Below, one piece after another: positions 17,197 through 25,722 of a stretch of 64,000 nt of DNA. Source of the stretch: Kaistella antarctica (lineage in GTDB: Bacteria; Bacteroidota; Bacteroidia; Flavobacteriales; Weeksellaceae); NCBI RefSeq assembly GCF_900109615.1, contig NZ_FOIX01000003.1:496001-560000 (forward strand), read 5' to 3'. A model generated the notes under the pieces. The model saw only the letters and a program-made list of their open reading frames with translations, was not told where the DNA came from and ran no database searches. Positions within the stretch are counted from its first letter, which is position 1. Each line of letters begins with the position of its first letter. The position numbers were made by a program, and so were the translations under genes.

Positions 17197-18726
17197 TTAG
17201 CTCACTAAAATTTCACCTGTCATTATTTCCGGGATTTCAATGCCCATTACTTTTAGAATTGACGGAGCAATATCTCCTAATTTTCCTGGTTTTAAATTCC
17301 ATTTTCTATCTTTATCCATTACAATTAAAGGAACGAGGTTAGTGGAATGTTGGGTGTTTGGACTGCCATCTGGGTTTTTCATTACATCAGAATTTCCATG
17401 ATCTGCTAAGATGAAAACGGTATAACCATGTTCAAAAGCTGCGGTTGCAACTTTAGAAATACATTCATCAACAACTTCTGCGGCCTTCACTGCTGCAGAA
17501 AAAACGCCTGTATGACCAACCATATCGGTATTGGCAAAATTTAAACAAATAAAATCTGCAGCTTCATTTTCAATTTCGGGAAGTATTTTTTGAGTGATAT
17601 CGTAAGCAGACATTTCTGGCTTAAACTCATAAGTCGGCACTTCTTTCGGACTTGGACACAACAATCGGCTTTCGCCTACAAATTCCGCTTCACGTCCGCC
17701 TGAAAAGAAAAAGGTAACGTGCGGATATTTTTCTGTCTCAGCAACACGAATTTGATTCTTTCCATTTCGCTCTAAAACCTCGCCCATCGTTTCTTGCAGT
17801 ACCTCTTCATCAAAAACTACATGTATATTTTGAAACTTTTTATCATAATTTGTGATCGTTACATAATAAAGATTTAAAGGATGCATGCCGAAATCCGGAA
17901 ACGCTTGCTGAGAAAGAACCTCAGTGATTTCTCTTCCTCGATCTGTTCTAAAATTAAAACAAAATACAACATCATCATTCTCAATCTTTGCAACCGGTAA
18001 ACTATTGTCTTTAAGGCAAATAATCGGTTTTAAAAACTCATCGGTAATCTCGTCTTTGTAACTTTTTTCAATTATCTGTAGTACTTCACGAGTTTTTTCT
18101 CCGATCCCATTTACCATGGCATCATAAGCAATTTTCACCCGTTCCCATCTTTTGTCACGATCCATCGCGTAATATCTCCCGACAACTGTTGCTAACTGGC
18201 CGGTAGTTTTTTTCATATGATCTAAAAGGTCTTCAATAAAACCTTTGCCCGAGTGTGGATCGCAATCGCGACCATCTGTGAAAGCGTGTACGTAAACATT
18301 TTTATTTAGGCCAAATTCATGCGCGGCTGTGAGTAAACCTTTAAGATGATTGATGTGGGAATGAACTCCTCCATCTGAAACTAAACCGATAAAATGTATA
18401 TTTTTATTGTTAAGAAAAGCGTATTCGAACGCCTTTGTAATGGCATTTTCTTTGCCTAAAGTGGCATTTTCAACAGCCATATTTAATTTTACCAAATTTT
18501 GGTAAACTACCCTTCCAGCACCTAAATTCATATGTCCAACTTCAGAATTACCCATTTGACCGAAAGGTAATCCCACTGCGATACCACTTGCTTCTAAAGT
18601 GGTGTGTGGAAAATTCTCGTAGCAAGAATCAATAAAAGGTGTGTTGGCTTGGGCAATTGCAGAAACACTAGGATCGAGTCCGATTCCCCATCCGTCGAGT
18701 ATTGCTAAAATAGCTTTTTTTGACAT
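17197..18726 (-). CDS. gpmI: 2,3-bisphosphoglycerate-independent phosphoglycerate mutase
   Basis: A 509-residue iPGM of normal length that interconverts 3- and 2-phosphoglycerate in glycolysis and gluconeogenesis, using two Mn2+ ions. The N-terminal metal motif AILDGWG, the phospho-serine motif MGNSEVGHMNLG, the DGRDCDPHSG substrate loop and the C-terminal ADHGNSD metal motif are all intact. I chose the ATG at 18726 (MSKKAILAI). The in-frame TTG at 18753 overlaps the -7 box and so is unlikely to be in the mRNA. Confidence 0.96.
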   Translation of the reverse strand: MSKKAILAILDGWGIGLDPSVSAIAQANTPFIDSCYENFPHTTLEASGIAVGLPFGQMGNSEVGHMNLGAGRVVYQNLVKLNMAVENATLGKENAITKAFEYAFLNNKNIHFIGLVSDGGVHSHINHLKGLLTAAHEFGLNKNVYVHAFTDGRDCDPHSGKGFIEDLLDHMKKTTGQLATVVGRYYAMDRDKRWERVKIAYDAMVNGIGEKTREVLQIIEKSYKDEITDEFLKPIICLKDNSLPVAKIENDDVVFCFNFRTDRGREITEVLSQQAFPDFGMHPLNLYYVTITNYDKKFQNIHVVFDEEVLQETMGEVLERNGKNQIRVAETEKYPHVTFFFSGGREAEFVGESRLLCPSPKEVPTYEFKPEMSAYDITQKILPEIENEAADFICLNFANTDMVGHTGVFSAAVKAAEVVDECISKVATAAFEHGYTVFILADHGNSDVMKNPDGSPNTQHSTNLVPLIVMDKDRKWNLKPGKLGDIAPSILKVMGIEIPEIMTGEILVS

Positions 18727-18750
18727 TTCTATTTTGTTTTTGGTTGAATA

Positions 18751-18758
18751 CAAATTTA
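18751..18758 (-). promoter_or_regulatory. -7 promoter box (TAAATTTG) of gpmI
   Basis: Exact TAnnTTTG match on the minus strand, 24 bp before the chosen gpmI ATG. It excludes the upstream TTG as a start. Confidence 0.5.
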
Positions 18759-18815
18759 GTGATTAAACAATTGTTTAGCGATTAATTGCGAATAAAATTA
18801 GAAAAGGTCATCACT

Positions 18816-19337
18816 TTAAATAAGTAATTTTTGAAAAGCTTTTCTGGCAGAGCCACGAAAATAAACTTCCCCACAATAGGCATAGCTCAGTTTATCTAAA
18901 ATTTTTAGCATCGGAATGTTATCAAAATTAGTATCTACTTTGATACTATGAATTTTTCTTGAGATTACTATTTTTTCAATTTCTTGAAAGATTATAGTTG
19001 CAATTCCTTTTCCTATATATTTATTTGAAACAGCCACGCGATGAACAACCATATACTTTTGATTTGATAGCCATTGTCCCTCGATTATTTCATAAGCAGG
19101 TTCAATCTCGTCAATGATTGCAGCATAACCTATAATTTCATTCTCTGCTTCCAACACAAAACCAAAATTATTTTCAATATCATTTTTAATGCTTTCGGGA
19201 TTAGGATATCCATCTTGCCATTGATTGCTAAAATCGAGTTTCCTCCTTTCGATAGCCTGTTGCAGAATTTTCCAAATATTTTCTTGATCATTTAAAGTGG
19301 CTTGTCTAAGTGAAAATTTTCCGTCTACTTTTGACAT
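18816..19337 (-). CDS. GNAT family N-acetyltransferase
   Basis: A 173-residue GNAT-fold protein. The region VHRVAVSNKYIGKGIATIIFQEIEKI is the acetyl-CoA-binding motif A (pattern R/Q-x-x-G-x-G/A, here YIGKGIA). The N-terminal LRQATLNDQENIWKILQQAI is a typical family opening. The acceptor substrate cannot be predicted. It lies upstream of gpmI on the same strand, 89 bp away, with separate promoter boxes for both. Confidence 0.85.
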   Translation of the reverse strand: MSKVDGKFSLRQATLNDQENIWKILQQAIERRKLDFSNQWQDGYPNPESIKNDIENNFGFVLEAENEIIGYAAIIDEIEPAYEIIEGQWLSNQKYMVVHRVAVSNKYIGKGIATIIFQEIEKIVISRKIHSIKVDTNFDNIPMLKILDKLSYAYCGEVYFRGSARKAFQKLLI

Positions 19338-19356
19338 TGAATTTATTTTTATTACA

Positions 19357-19364
19357 CAAATTTA
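19357..19364 (-). promoter_or_regulatory. -7 promoter box (TAAATTTG) of the GNAT gene
   Basis: Exact TAnnTTTG match on the minus strand, 19 bp before the ATG at 19337. No clear -33 TTG. Confidence 0.42.
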
Positions 19365-19443
19365 ATAAAGATTTGCTTTACATTGAAAATAGCAGGACTT
19401 AGGAAAAGTTTGTAATTTTTTGTAGTTTTAAAAAAAAAGTCAA

Positions 19444-20139
19444 ATGAAAAAGAAACTAGTTGTTTTCTCGGGCGCTGGCATTTCTGCAGAAAGCGGGGTG
19501 AAAACCTTTCGCGATTCGGATGGTTTATGGGAAAATCATCGCGTGGAAGATGTGGCGAGTCCAGAAGGTTTTGAGAAAAACCCAAAGATGGTATTGGATT
19601 TTTATAACGCAAGAAGACGGCAGCTTAATGAAATCGAACCCAATAAAGCACACTTAATTTTAGCAGAACTGGAAAAGTATTTTGATGTTCAGATTATCAC
19701 CCAAAATGTTGACGATTTACATGAGCGTGCGGGATCAACAAAGATAATTCATCTTCATGGTGAACTAAAAAAAGCAAGACCTGTAGATTCTGAGAATGCA
19801 ATTGTAGATTGGGAACAAGATTTAAATTTAGGCGATCTTAATTTGGAAGGTATTCAATTACGTCCGCATATTGTCTGGTTTGGCGAAATGGTGCCAGAGA
19901 TGGATAAAGCTATGGAAATATGTTCTCAGGCCAATATATTTTTAGTGATTGGAACATCCATGAGTGTTTATCCCGCAGCAGGTCTGATTAGTTATATCCC
20001 TGAGAATTGTGAAGTATTTGTCATCGATCCAAATTTACCAAATAGCTACACGCAAGGCGAAAATTATTTTAAAACGTCAGCTACAGAGGGAATGGAGTTA
20101 TTTAAAAATACTATTTTGGGGAGGATTGATGGAAAGTAG
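19444..20139 (+). CDS. cobB: Sir2-family NAD-dependent protein deacylase (class III-like)
   Basis: A 231-residue sirtuin that removes acyl groups from lysine using NAD+. Visible motifs are GAGISAESGV (NAD binding), TQNVDDLHERAGS and HLHGEL, with catalytic His105. Tyr54 and Arg57 in FYNARRR match the Tyr-x-x-Arg pair that marks sirtuins preferring succinyl or malonyl lysine (SIRT5/CobB type). The four zinc-binding cysteines that normally follow the HGEL region are absent: the only Cys after the catalytic His in this region is at 160. The gene is divergent from the GNAT gene and convergent with the two-component operon. The symbol is by family only. Confidence 0.9.
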   Translation: MKKKLVVFSGAGISAESGVKTFRDSDGLWENHRVEDVASPEGFEKNPKMVLDFYNARRRQLNEIEPNKAHLILAELEKYFDVQIITQNVDDLHERAGSTKIIHLHGELKKARPVDSENAIVDWEQDLNLGDLNLEGIQLRPHIVWFGEMVPEMDKAMEICSQANIFLVIGTSMSVYPAAGLISYIPENCEVFVIDPNLPNSYTQGENYFKTSATEGMELFKNTILGRIDGK

Positions 20140-20210
20140 ATTAAGCAGTTTAGATTATATCGATATTTTATAAATATTTTACTTGATACAATTGACTTTT
20201 AAAAAAAACA

Positions 20211-20235
20211 AAAAACCGATTAAAATCGGCTTTTT
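20211..20235. terminator. Bidirectional terminator between sirtuin and response-regulator genes
   Basis: CCGAT, a 4-nt loop, ATCGG, with A-rich and T-rich flanks giving a T run on both strands. It lies between convergent stops at 20139 and 20322. Confidence 0.75.
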
Positions 20236-20321
20236 GTTTTTCTTTTCACAATTTGTGTTTTCATTTGTGAGACAAAAGTATTATTTAAATCAATAGAATA
20301 AAAGGGTGAAATCACCCTAAT

Positions 20322-20966
20322 TTAACACATATCATGTTTAATAGCAAAAAGCACAATTCCTACTCGGGTTTTCACATTGAGCTTTGCAAAAACAGAATCT
20401 CTGTAGCCATCGATGGTTCTGGGACTTACACACATTTGTTCGGCGATTTCCTTGTAAGTTAATTCGGAACATCCTAACTTTATAAATTCTATTTCACGCT
20501 CTTTTAATAGATTGTTGAGTTCTCGCACGGCCTTTTGTTCAATTTTAATTTTCAGTAGACTTTGGGAAACCAAATCGGTATAGAAAACTCCCTTCTCATG
20601 AACGATATTGATGGCATCAAAAAGGATATCTGGCGACATATCTTTTAGCAAATAACCTTTAGCGCCTGCTTTCAGCATACTGATGATGGTGCTTTCATTA
20701 TCCTCCATTGTCAGAGCGATTACTTTTAATTCAGGATATTTCGCAGACAATTCTGCGGTTGTTTCGATGCCATTTTTTCGCGGCATATTGATGTCCATCA
20801 AAACTACTTCTGGACGAACTTTCCGAGAATCTAATTGTTTCAAGAAATCCTCGCCGCTAGCGCAGTTCATTACCACTTCAAATTTTGGATTAAATGAAAT
20901 CATATTTTCTATTGCTTTAGAGACCAATTTATGATCATCTACAATTGCAATTTTAATTCTTTCCAT
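20322..20966 (-). CDS. NarL/LuxR-type response regulator
   Basis: A 214-residue regulator. The receiver domain (1-120) has the acidic pocket IVDDH and phosphoacceptor Asp58 in VVLMDINMPRKNG. The C-terminal LuxR-type helix-turn-helix (about 150-210) has YKEIAEQMCVSPRTIDGYRDS. It is the output partner of the histidine kinase 5 bp upstream, with which it forms a two-component pair. It would bind DNA as a phosphorylated dimer. Target genes are unknown. Confidence 0.93.
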   Translation of the reverse strand: MERIKIAIVDDHKLVSKAIENMISFNPKFEVVMNCASGEDFLKQLDSRKVRPEVVLMDINMPRKNGIETTAELSAKYPELKVIALTMEDNESTIISMLKAGAKGYLLKDMSPDILFDAINIVHEKGVFYTDLVSQSLLKIKIEQKAVRELNNLLKEREIEFIKLGCSELTYKEIAEQMCVSPRTIDGYRDSVFAKLNVKTRVGIVLFAIKHDMC

Positions 20967-20971
20967 CCTGG

Positions 20972-21742
20972 CTATTTTTTATAAGTAATGGTAATCTCGG
21001 TGCCAAGATTTTCGGCTGATTTAATCTTAAAATCTGCATTAATAATCTTTGCCCTATTTTTTATATTTGCTAACCCACTTCCGTCATTTCTATGTTTTGC
21101 ATTAAATCCAATTCCATAATCGTTAATATTAATTTGAATAAAGTTTAAATGATCTTCAACTTTAATCAAGATTCTATTGGATCTTGCATGTTTAATCACA
21201 TTATTGATACACTCTTGTACTATTCGAAAAAGTATCAGGGCATGGTCCGCATTAATTTCTATATGATGATTGTTTATCTTGTACTCCACCTCCATCAAAT
21301 GCAATCTTTCAATTCTAAAAATTTCGCGCTCCAAAGATTCAACAAATCCAAAATGCCGCACTTGTTTGCTGATAAATAACTTCGACAAGTTTCTGATATC
21401 CTGAATACATTCCCCAATCAACATGTTAATTTCGTGGGCTATATTGGTTTTGTCTTTTTCATCAGCCATTGCTATTTTGCTGGTCATCAATCTTGCGACG
21501 GAAAGTTTCTGACCCAGATCGTCATGCAGTTCTTGCCCGATATAGTCTAAGGTTTGTTCTTTTATTTCCACCTGAGAGATCGCTAATTCTTGTTCGAATA
21601 ACGCTTCTTTTTTTTGTTGAGATAAAAGAAGTTCTGATTTTTTCTTAATGAAGATGCCATAAACTAGAACCATCATTAAAATAACTATTAAAATGATGAA
21701 CGTAGTAATAGTCAGCAGAAAATCAGTTTCCGTAAGATTCAT
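20972..21742 (-). CDS. Sensor histidine kinase, HisKA_3 (NarX/LiaS) type
   Basis: A 256-residue kinase with a single N-terminal membrane helix (about 9-31), a short coiled-coil linker (about 35-65), the HisKA_3 dimerisation helix with phospho-His73 in ELHDDLGQKL, and an ATPase domain (N box VQECINNVIKHA, G1 box DYGIGF). It has almost no extracellular part, so it cannot sense a ligand on its own. It probably takes its signal from the six- or seven-helix membrane protein encoded just upstream, whose stop overlaps its start by 4 bp. Confidence 0.92.
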   Translation of the reverse strand: MNLTETDFLLTITTFIILIVILMMVLVYGIFIKKKSELLLSQQKKEALFEQELAISQVEIKEQTLDYIGQELHDDLGQKLSVARLMTSKIAMADEKDKTNIAHEINMLIGECIQDIRNLSKLFISKQVRHFGFVESLEREIFRIERLHLMEVEYKINNHHIEINADHALILFRIVQECINNVIKHARSNRILIKVEDHLNFIQININDYGIGFNAKHRNDGSGLANIKNRAKIINADFKIKSAENLGTEITITYKK

Positions 21743-22404
21743 TTATTCGAATTAATATTTTTCGCGTAAAATATCCCTGTTATGAGAATAGAATATCCGA
21801 TAAGATTAACAACAAATAAAATTATGAAAAATATATTGATATTCATCGTTTCTGAAGCAGTATTACTAATAATCAGTAAAGGAGTCACTCCTAAGTACGT
21901 AGACATCAAGCCAATACACGCCCAAAACGGATAATATAATTTAATGTTTAGAATTTTGTCAGAATTGAAAGTTTCATTAAGAACTAAATAAATATTGCAC
22001 ATTAAAATAACTACTTCTATGACGTAAAATTTGATAGAAAATTGAGTGAAAAAAGTTTCAGAAAAGATTGCAAATGAAAGGAAGCTCGCCAAAAAAACCA
22101 GAATCAAGATCAAGTTTATTGCTCTAAAAACTTTTGTTTGTAAAATCTTGCGAAAGTAACAGAAGAAAAGTAGAAAAACAAACAAGTTCATTCCTATGGT
22201 GTACACGGGTGTACTGTTAAATTTGGGATTGTTCAAAATTGTAAAAAATAGAAAGGTATCAATGATTACCACAATACAGCTTGAAATAATCAAATAAATA
22301 ATTCCCTTTCCTAATTTCTTCCTTTTAAAGAGTAGCAGTAGAAAAAATGCTATCACTAATAAAAGTTGGATGATGCTCACCACACTTCTGTTCCATTCAA
22401 GCAT
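21739..22404 (-). CDS. Polytopic membrane protein, likely sensor partner of the two-component system
   Basis: A 221-residue protein with six to seven hydrophobic helices spread over its whole length (about 8-25, 34-56, 66-88, 94-118, 124-144, 158-180 and 188-215), and no recognisable enzymatic motif. The 4-bp ATGA overlap with the histidine kinase gene indicates strong translational coupling. That suggests it senses something in the membrane and passes it to the kinase, which has little input region of its own. This role is inference from position. I do not recognise the family. Confidence 0.75.
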   Translation of the reverse strand: MLEWNRSVVSIIQLLLVIAFFLLLLFKRKKLGKGIIYLIISSCIVVIIDTFLFFTILNNPKFNSTPVYTIGMNLFVFLLFFCYFRKILQTKVFRAINLILILVFLASFLSFAIFSETFFTQFSIKFYVIEVVILMCNIYLVLNETFNSDKILNIKLYYPFWACIGLMSTYLGVTPLLIISNTASETMNINIFFIILFVVNLIGYSILITGIFYAKNINSNK

Positions 22405-22415
22405 TTTATCTATTT

Positions 22416-22823
22416 TTAGTAAGGTGGACGAATTTGGCCATAATTCATTTGAGGAAGATCTTCTAAATCATTGGTTCGGCTTACACTTTCGATTTGTTCA
22501 GCTGAATCCATGTTTTCTGCGGAGAAAAAGATCGTTTGATAGCCACTGCAGATAGGATCTAATCGAGGATCAAAATTATTATCAGGGTATTTTCCCAACG
22601 TTACTCTGATGCCTTTTTTATTTACTCCTCTCTTTCCCATTTCTTCCCGAATCAAATTAATATAGTCTTGCAATACTTCTAAATCGTAAGAAAAATGTCT
22701 AGCGTCAGGTTTATTGGCGGGTCGTTTGGAATTTATTGCGCCGTAATTGGTTTTTTCATATTCGCTGGCTAACAGGTCACTTTCCTTTTTTGTAATTAAA
22801 TGTTTTTCTAAATTACTCATCAT
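22416..22823 (-). CDS. Conserved-looking cytoplasmic protein, function unknown
   Basis: A 135-residue soluble protein with no signal peptide or membrane helix. It starts MMSNLEKHLITKKES and has a central helical region (LEVLQDYINLIREEMGKRG), a beta-like segment (KGIRVTLGKYP) and a Pro-rich C-terminal tail (NYGQIRPPY). It lies 11 bp upstream of the polytopic membrane protein, so it is probably the first gene of a four-gene signalling operon. I recognise no family. Met1 and Met2 are equally good starts. Confidence 0.65.
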   Translation of the reverse strand: MMSNLEKHLITKKESDLLASEYEKTNYGAINSKRPANKPDARHFSYDLEVLQDYINLIREEMGKRGVNKKGIRVTLGKYPDNNFDPRLDPICSGYQTIFFSAENMDSAEQIESVSRTNDLEDLPQMNYGQIRPPY

Positions 22824-22842
22824 GTTGTATTTTTAGTTTAAA

Positions 22843-22850
22843 CAAATCTA
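22843..22850 (-). promoter_or_regulatory. -7 promoter box (TAGATTTG) of the four-gene signalling operon
   Basis: Exact TAnnTTTG match on the minus strand, 19 bp before the ATG at 22823. No clear -33 TTG. Confidence 0.45.
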
Positions 22851-23010
22851 AAAATTAATTGTAAATAAATATACGTGAATACACCCAAATCAAAATTTAT
22901 TTCTGAAGATGACTGCATCTAGCTAAATATTATTGTAAATAAAAGAATAATTCCTTAAATTACAAATTCGAAATTTTTCTAACTATCTCTCATATAAAAC
23001 TATATTTAGC

Positions 23011-23679
23011 ATGCAAGAATTTTCTAATATTGCAGAGAATTATCAACTAATTAATTCCAGTTTACCTTCTAATGTTCAACTTGTTACAGTTTCTAAAACT
23101 CATCCTGTAGAAAGCATTAAAAAAGTTTATGATTTAGGGCAACGCGTTTTTGGAGAAAATAGGGTGCAAGAACTGATCGAGAAACATCCAAAATTACCGT
23201 CGGATATTCAGTGGCATTTAATCGGTCATTTACAAACCAATAAACTAAAATATATCGCACCGTTTATCGATACCATTCAAAGTGTTGATTCCGAAAAAAT
23301 ATTACTAGAAATTGATAGGCAGGCTAAAAATAACGAGCGAAATATTAAGGTACTACTTCAGGTTAAAATAGCTGAAGAAGATACCAAATATGGCTTGGAA
23401 ATCAATGAGACAAAGGAATTATATTTAGAATATTTGAATGGTAAATTTCCAAATGTCAGCATTGTAGGCTTAATGGGAATGGCAACATTTACCGACAATA
23501 AGCAACAGGTTACGAAAGAGTTTAACGTCTTAAAGCAACTTTTCGGCCAGCTTTCTCAAAAACAAAAGCTAGAAACTTTATCTTTAGGAATGAGCGGCGA
23601 TTATGAAATCGCAATTGAATGTGGTGCCAACTCGGTTCGAATTGGATCTGCTATTTTTGGTGCGCGAGATTCCCAATAA
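23011..23679 (+). CDS. YggS-family pyridoxal-phosphate-binding protein
   Basis: A 222-residue single-domain TIM-barrel PLP protein of the YggS/PROSC family, which helps keep PLP homeostasis. The PLP lysine is in VTVSKTHPVESI, and the family motifs FGENRVQE, WHLIGHLQTNK and LSLGMSGDYEIAIECGAN are all present, as is the ending VRIGSAIFGAR. It is 78 bp upstream of the sigma-54-type regulator gene and read in the same direction. Confidence 0.95.
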   Translation: MQEFSNIAENYQLINSSLPSNVQLVTVSKTHPVESIKKVYDLGQRVFGENRVQELIEKHPKLPSDIQWHLIGHLQTNKLKYIAPFIDTIQSVDSEKILLEIDRQAKNNERNIKVLLQVKIAEEDTKYGLEINETKELYLEYLNGKFPNVSIVGLMGMATFTDNKQQVTKEFNVLKQLFGQLSQKQKLETLSLGMSGDYEIAIECGANSVRIGSAIFGARDSQ

Positions 23680-23757
23680 AAACCTTTTAGGTACGATTAT
23701 TGCTACATAGTTTGCCAAATTCACACGAATTTTTTATTAAATCCATAAATTTTTATA

Positions 23758-24942
23758 ATGCAAAAAATCTTAATTGTTGAAGATGAAAAAGCCATTTCTG
23801 GCGTCTTACAAAGTATACTTTCTGAAGAATTGCCTGAATACGAATTCATTATTGCTGAAGATGGTTTAGAAGGCTTCAAACAAATTGAAAAAGAAGATTT
23901 CGCTTTGGTGGTTTCCGATATTAAAATGCCTAAAGTTTCTGGTACAGAATTATTGAGGCAAGCGCTCCAAATAAAGCCAGACACTACTTTTGTGATGATT
24001 TCTGGTCATGCTGATATCGACACCGCTGTTGACTGTTTAAAAGTTGGCGCTTATGATTTTATATCGAAGCCTATTGATATTAACAGATTAATTACAAGTG
24101 TTAAAAATGCTTTAGATAAAAGAAATCTACAGAAATCTAACATGCATTTAAAAAATGAAAACACGACTTTAAAGAAGAAAGTCAATAAGAAATATCAAAT
24201 GATTGGCGAGTCGCCTGCCTTGAAAAAGATTCAGGATATGATTGAAAAAGTAGCCGCTTCAGATGCAAGAGTCCTCATTACAGGACCCAACGGCGCCGGA
24301 AAAGAGTTGGTTGCGCACGCCATTCATGCTCAAAGTGATCGCAGCAAAGGACCGATGATCGAAGTGAATTGCGCGGCAATTCCGTCGGAATTAATTGAAT
24401 CAGAATTGTTTGGACACGTTAAAGGAAGTTTTACTGGAGCAATAAAAGATAAGCAAGGAAAATTTGAGCTTGCCAATAACGGAACCATCTTTTTGGATGA
24501 AATTGGTGACATGTCTTTGATTGCTCAAGCCAAAGTTCTTCGCGCGCTTCAGGAAAGTAAAGTTTCACCCGTGGGAAGCGACAAAGAAATAAAAGTTGAC
24601 GTTAGAGTTGTTGCTGCAACCAATAAGAATATGCAGGACGAAATTAAAGCTGGTAAATTCAGAGAAGATCTTTACCACCGACTTTCTGTCATTGAAATTT
24701 ACGTTCCTTCTTTGGATGAAAGAAAAGATGACATTAAACTTTTGGTCAAACATTTTGCTAAAATTATTTCTGATGAGCATGGGACCGCTTTAAAAAGCTT
24801 CGATGATAAAGCGATTAAAGCTTTAGAAAATTTCAGCTGGACCGGTAATATTCGAGAACTTAGAAATGTTGTAGAGCGATTAATTATTCTAGGATCTGCT
24901 ACGATTAGTGCCGAAGATGTTGCAAGTTTCGTAAGAAAATAA
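23758..24942 (+). CDS. NtrC-type response regulator without a DNA-binding domain
   Basis: A 394-residue protein. An N-terminal receiver domain (phosphoacceptor Asp54 in VVSDIKMPKV) is followed by a linker helix and a sigma-54-interacting AAA+ domain. Walker A is GPNGAGKE (176-183), the sigma-54 contact loop reads GSFTGA (223-228) instead of the canonical GAFTGA, and Walker B is IFLDEIGDM. The protein ends at NIRELRNVVERLIILG...ASFVRK, about where the Fis-type helix-turn-helix would begin, so no DNA-binding domain is present. Such regulators can act from solution on RpoN holoenzyme. No adjacent kinase was seen. Confidence 0.9.
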   Translation: MQKILIVEDEKAISGVLQSILSEELPEYEFIIAEDGLEGFKQIEKEDFALVVSDIKMPKVSGTELLRQALQIKPDTTFVMISGHADIDTAVDCLKVGAYDFISKPIDINRLITSVKNALDKRNLQKSNMHLKNENTTLKKKVNKKYQMIGESPALKKIQDMIEKVAASDARVLITGPNGAGKELVAHAIHAQSDRSKGPMIEVNCAAIPSELIESELFGHVKGSFTGAIKDKQGKFELANNGTIFLDEIGDMSLIAQAKVLRALQESKVSPVGSDKEIKVDVRVVAATNKNMQDEIKAGKFREDLYHRLSVIEIYVPSLDERKDDIKLLVKHFAKIISDEHGTALKSFDDKAIKALENFSWTGNIRELRNVVERLIILGSATISAEDVASFVRK

Positions 24943-24981
24943 TTAAGATTTACACAAATTGTATTTCGTTATTAAAAGATT

Positions 24982-25012
24982 AAAGCCAGATAAAATTTAT
25001 TTGGCTTTTTTT
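24982..25012 (+). terminator. Terminator of the NtrC-type regulator gene
   Basis: AAAGCCAGATAAA pairs with TTTATTTGGCTTT (12 of 13 bp) and is followed by T residues. It lies 39 bp after the stop. Confidence 0.8.
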
Positions 25013-25123
25013 AATGGCGTTTTTAAAGCGTTAGTTTTTTGGCATACTACATGATACTATTCCAGCATCTAGAAATAAACTGCAACAGATTATTTCAAAT
25101 TCATAAACATTAAAAATAATATT

Positions 25124-25657
25124 ATGGCAAAGAAAGCAACACCAAAAGGAAAAATCGCACCGAAAAAAGATGCGGCAGATGAATTGAAAGATTTCATGAT
25201 TGATGGATTAAAAGATTTATACTGGGCAGAAAAAGCCTTAGTGAAAAATTTACCAAAAATGGCTAAGAATGCTACTTCCCCTCATTTGGCAAGAGCGGTT
25301 AATGATCACTTAGCAGACACAAAAAATCAGGTGGTTAGGTTAGAAGATGCCTTCAAGGCTTTGGGAATAAAGGCAGAAGCAGTAAAATGTGAAGCAATGG
25401 CTGGCCTGCTCAAAGAAGCCAAAGAAATTATGGAGGAAACGCAGCCGGGAGCAGTAAGAGATGCCGGAATTATTGCCGCGGCGCAAAAAGTAGAGCATTA
25501 CGAAATCGCTTCCTACGGCACCATGGCAACTTACGCGAAGTTACTTGGAGAGAAAGCAGTTTTAAAATTATTGCTGGAAACTTTGAGAGAAGAAAAAACC
25601 TGCGATAAAGACTTAACCAAGTTGGCTAAAACTGAAATCAACATTAAAGCTAAATAA
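25124..25657 (+). CDS. Ferritin-like DUF892 (YciE/YciF) family protein
   Basis: A 177-residue, Lys/Ala-rich helical protein. After a basic N-terminus (about 1-20) it has the DUF892 opening LKDFMIDGLKDLYWAEKAL and a four-helix ferritin-like bundle, with LEDAFKALGIKAEAVKCEAMAGLLKEA and the later YGTMATYAKLLGE. Family members are associated with osmotic, stationary-phase and general stress in other bacteria, but a catalytic activity is not established. It is a single gene between two terminators. Confidence 0.85.
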   Translation: MAKKATPKGKIAPKKDAADELKDFMIDGLKDLYWAEKALVKNLPKMAKNATSPHLARAVNDHLADTKNQVVRLEDAFKALGIKAEAVKCEAMAGLLKEAKEIMEETQPGAVRDAGIIAAAQKVEHYEIASYGTMATYAKLLGEKAVLKLLLETLREEKTCDKDLTKLAKTEINIKAK

Positions 25658-25662
25658 AAATT

Positions 25663-25690
25663 ATAGCGGTCTATTGATCGCTATTTTTTT
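25663..25690 (+). terminator. Terminator of the DUF892 gene
   Basis: ATAGCGgTC and GAtCGCTAT flank a 4-nt loop, followed by TTTTTTT. It starts 6 bp after the stop. Confidence 0.8.
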
Positions 25691-25722
25691 ATATACTAAT
25701 CAGAATTAAAAATGCAAGACTT

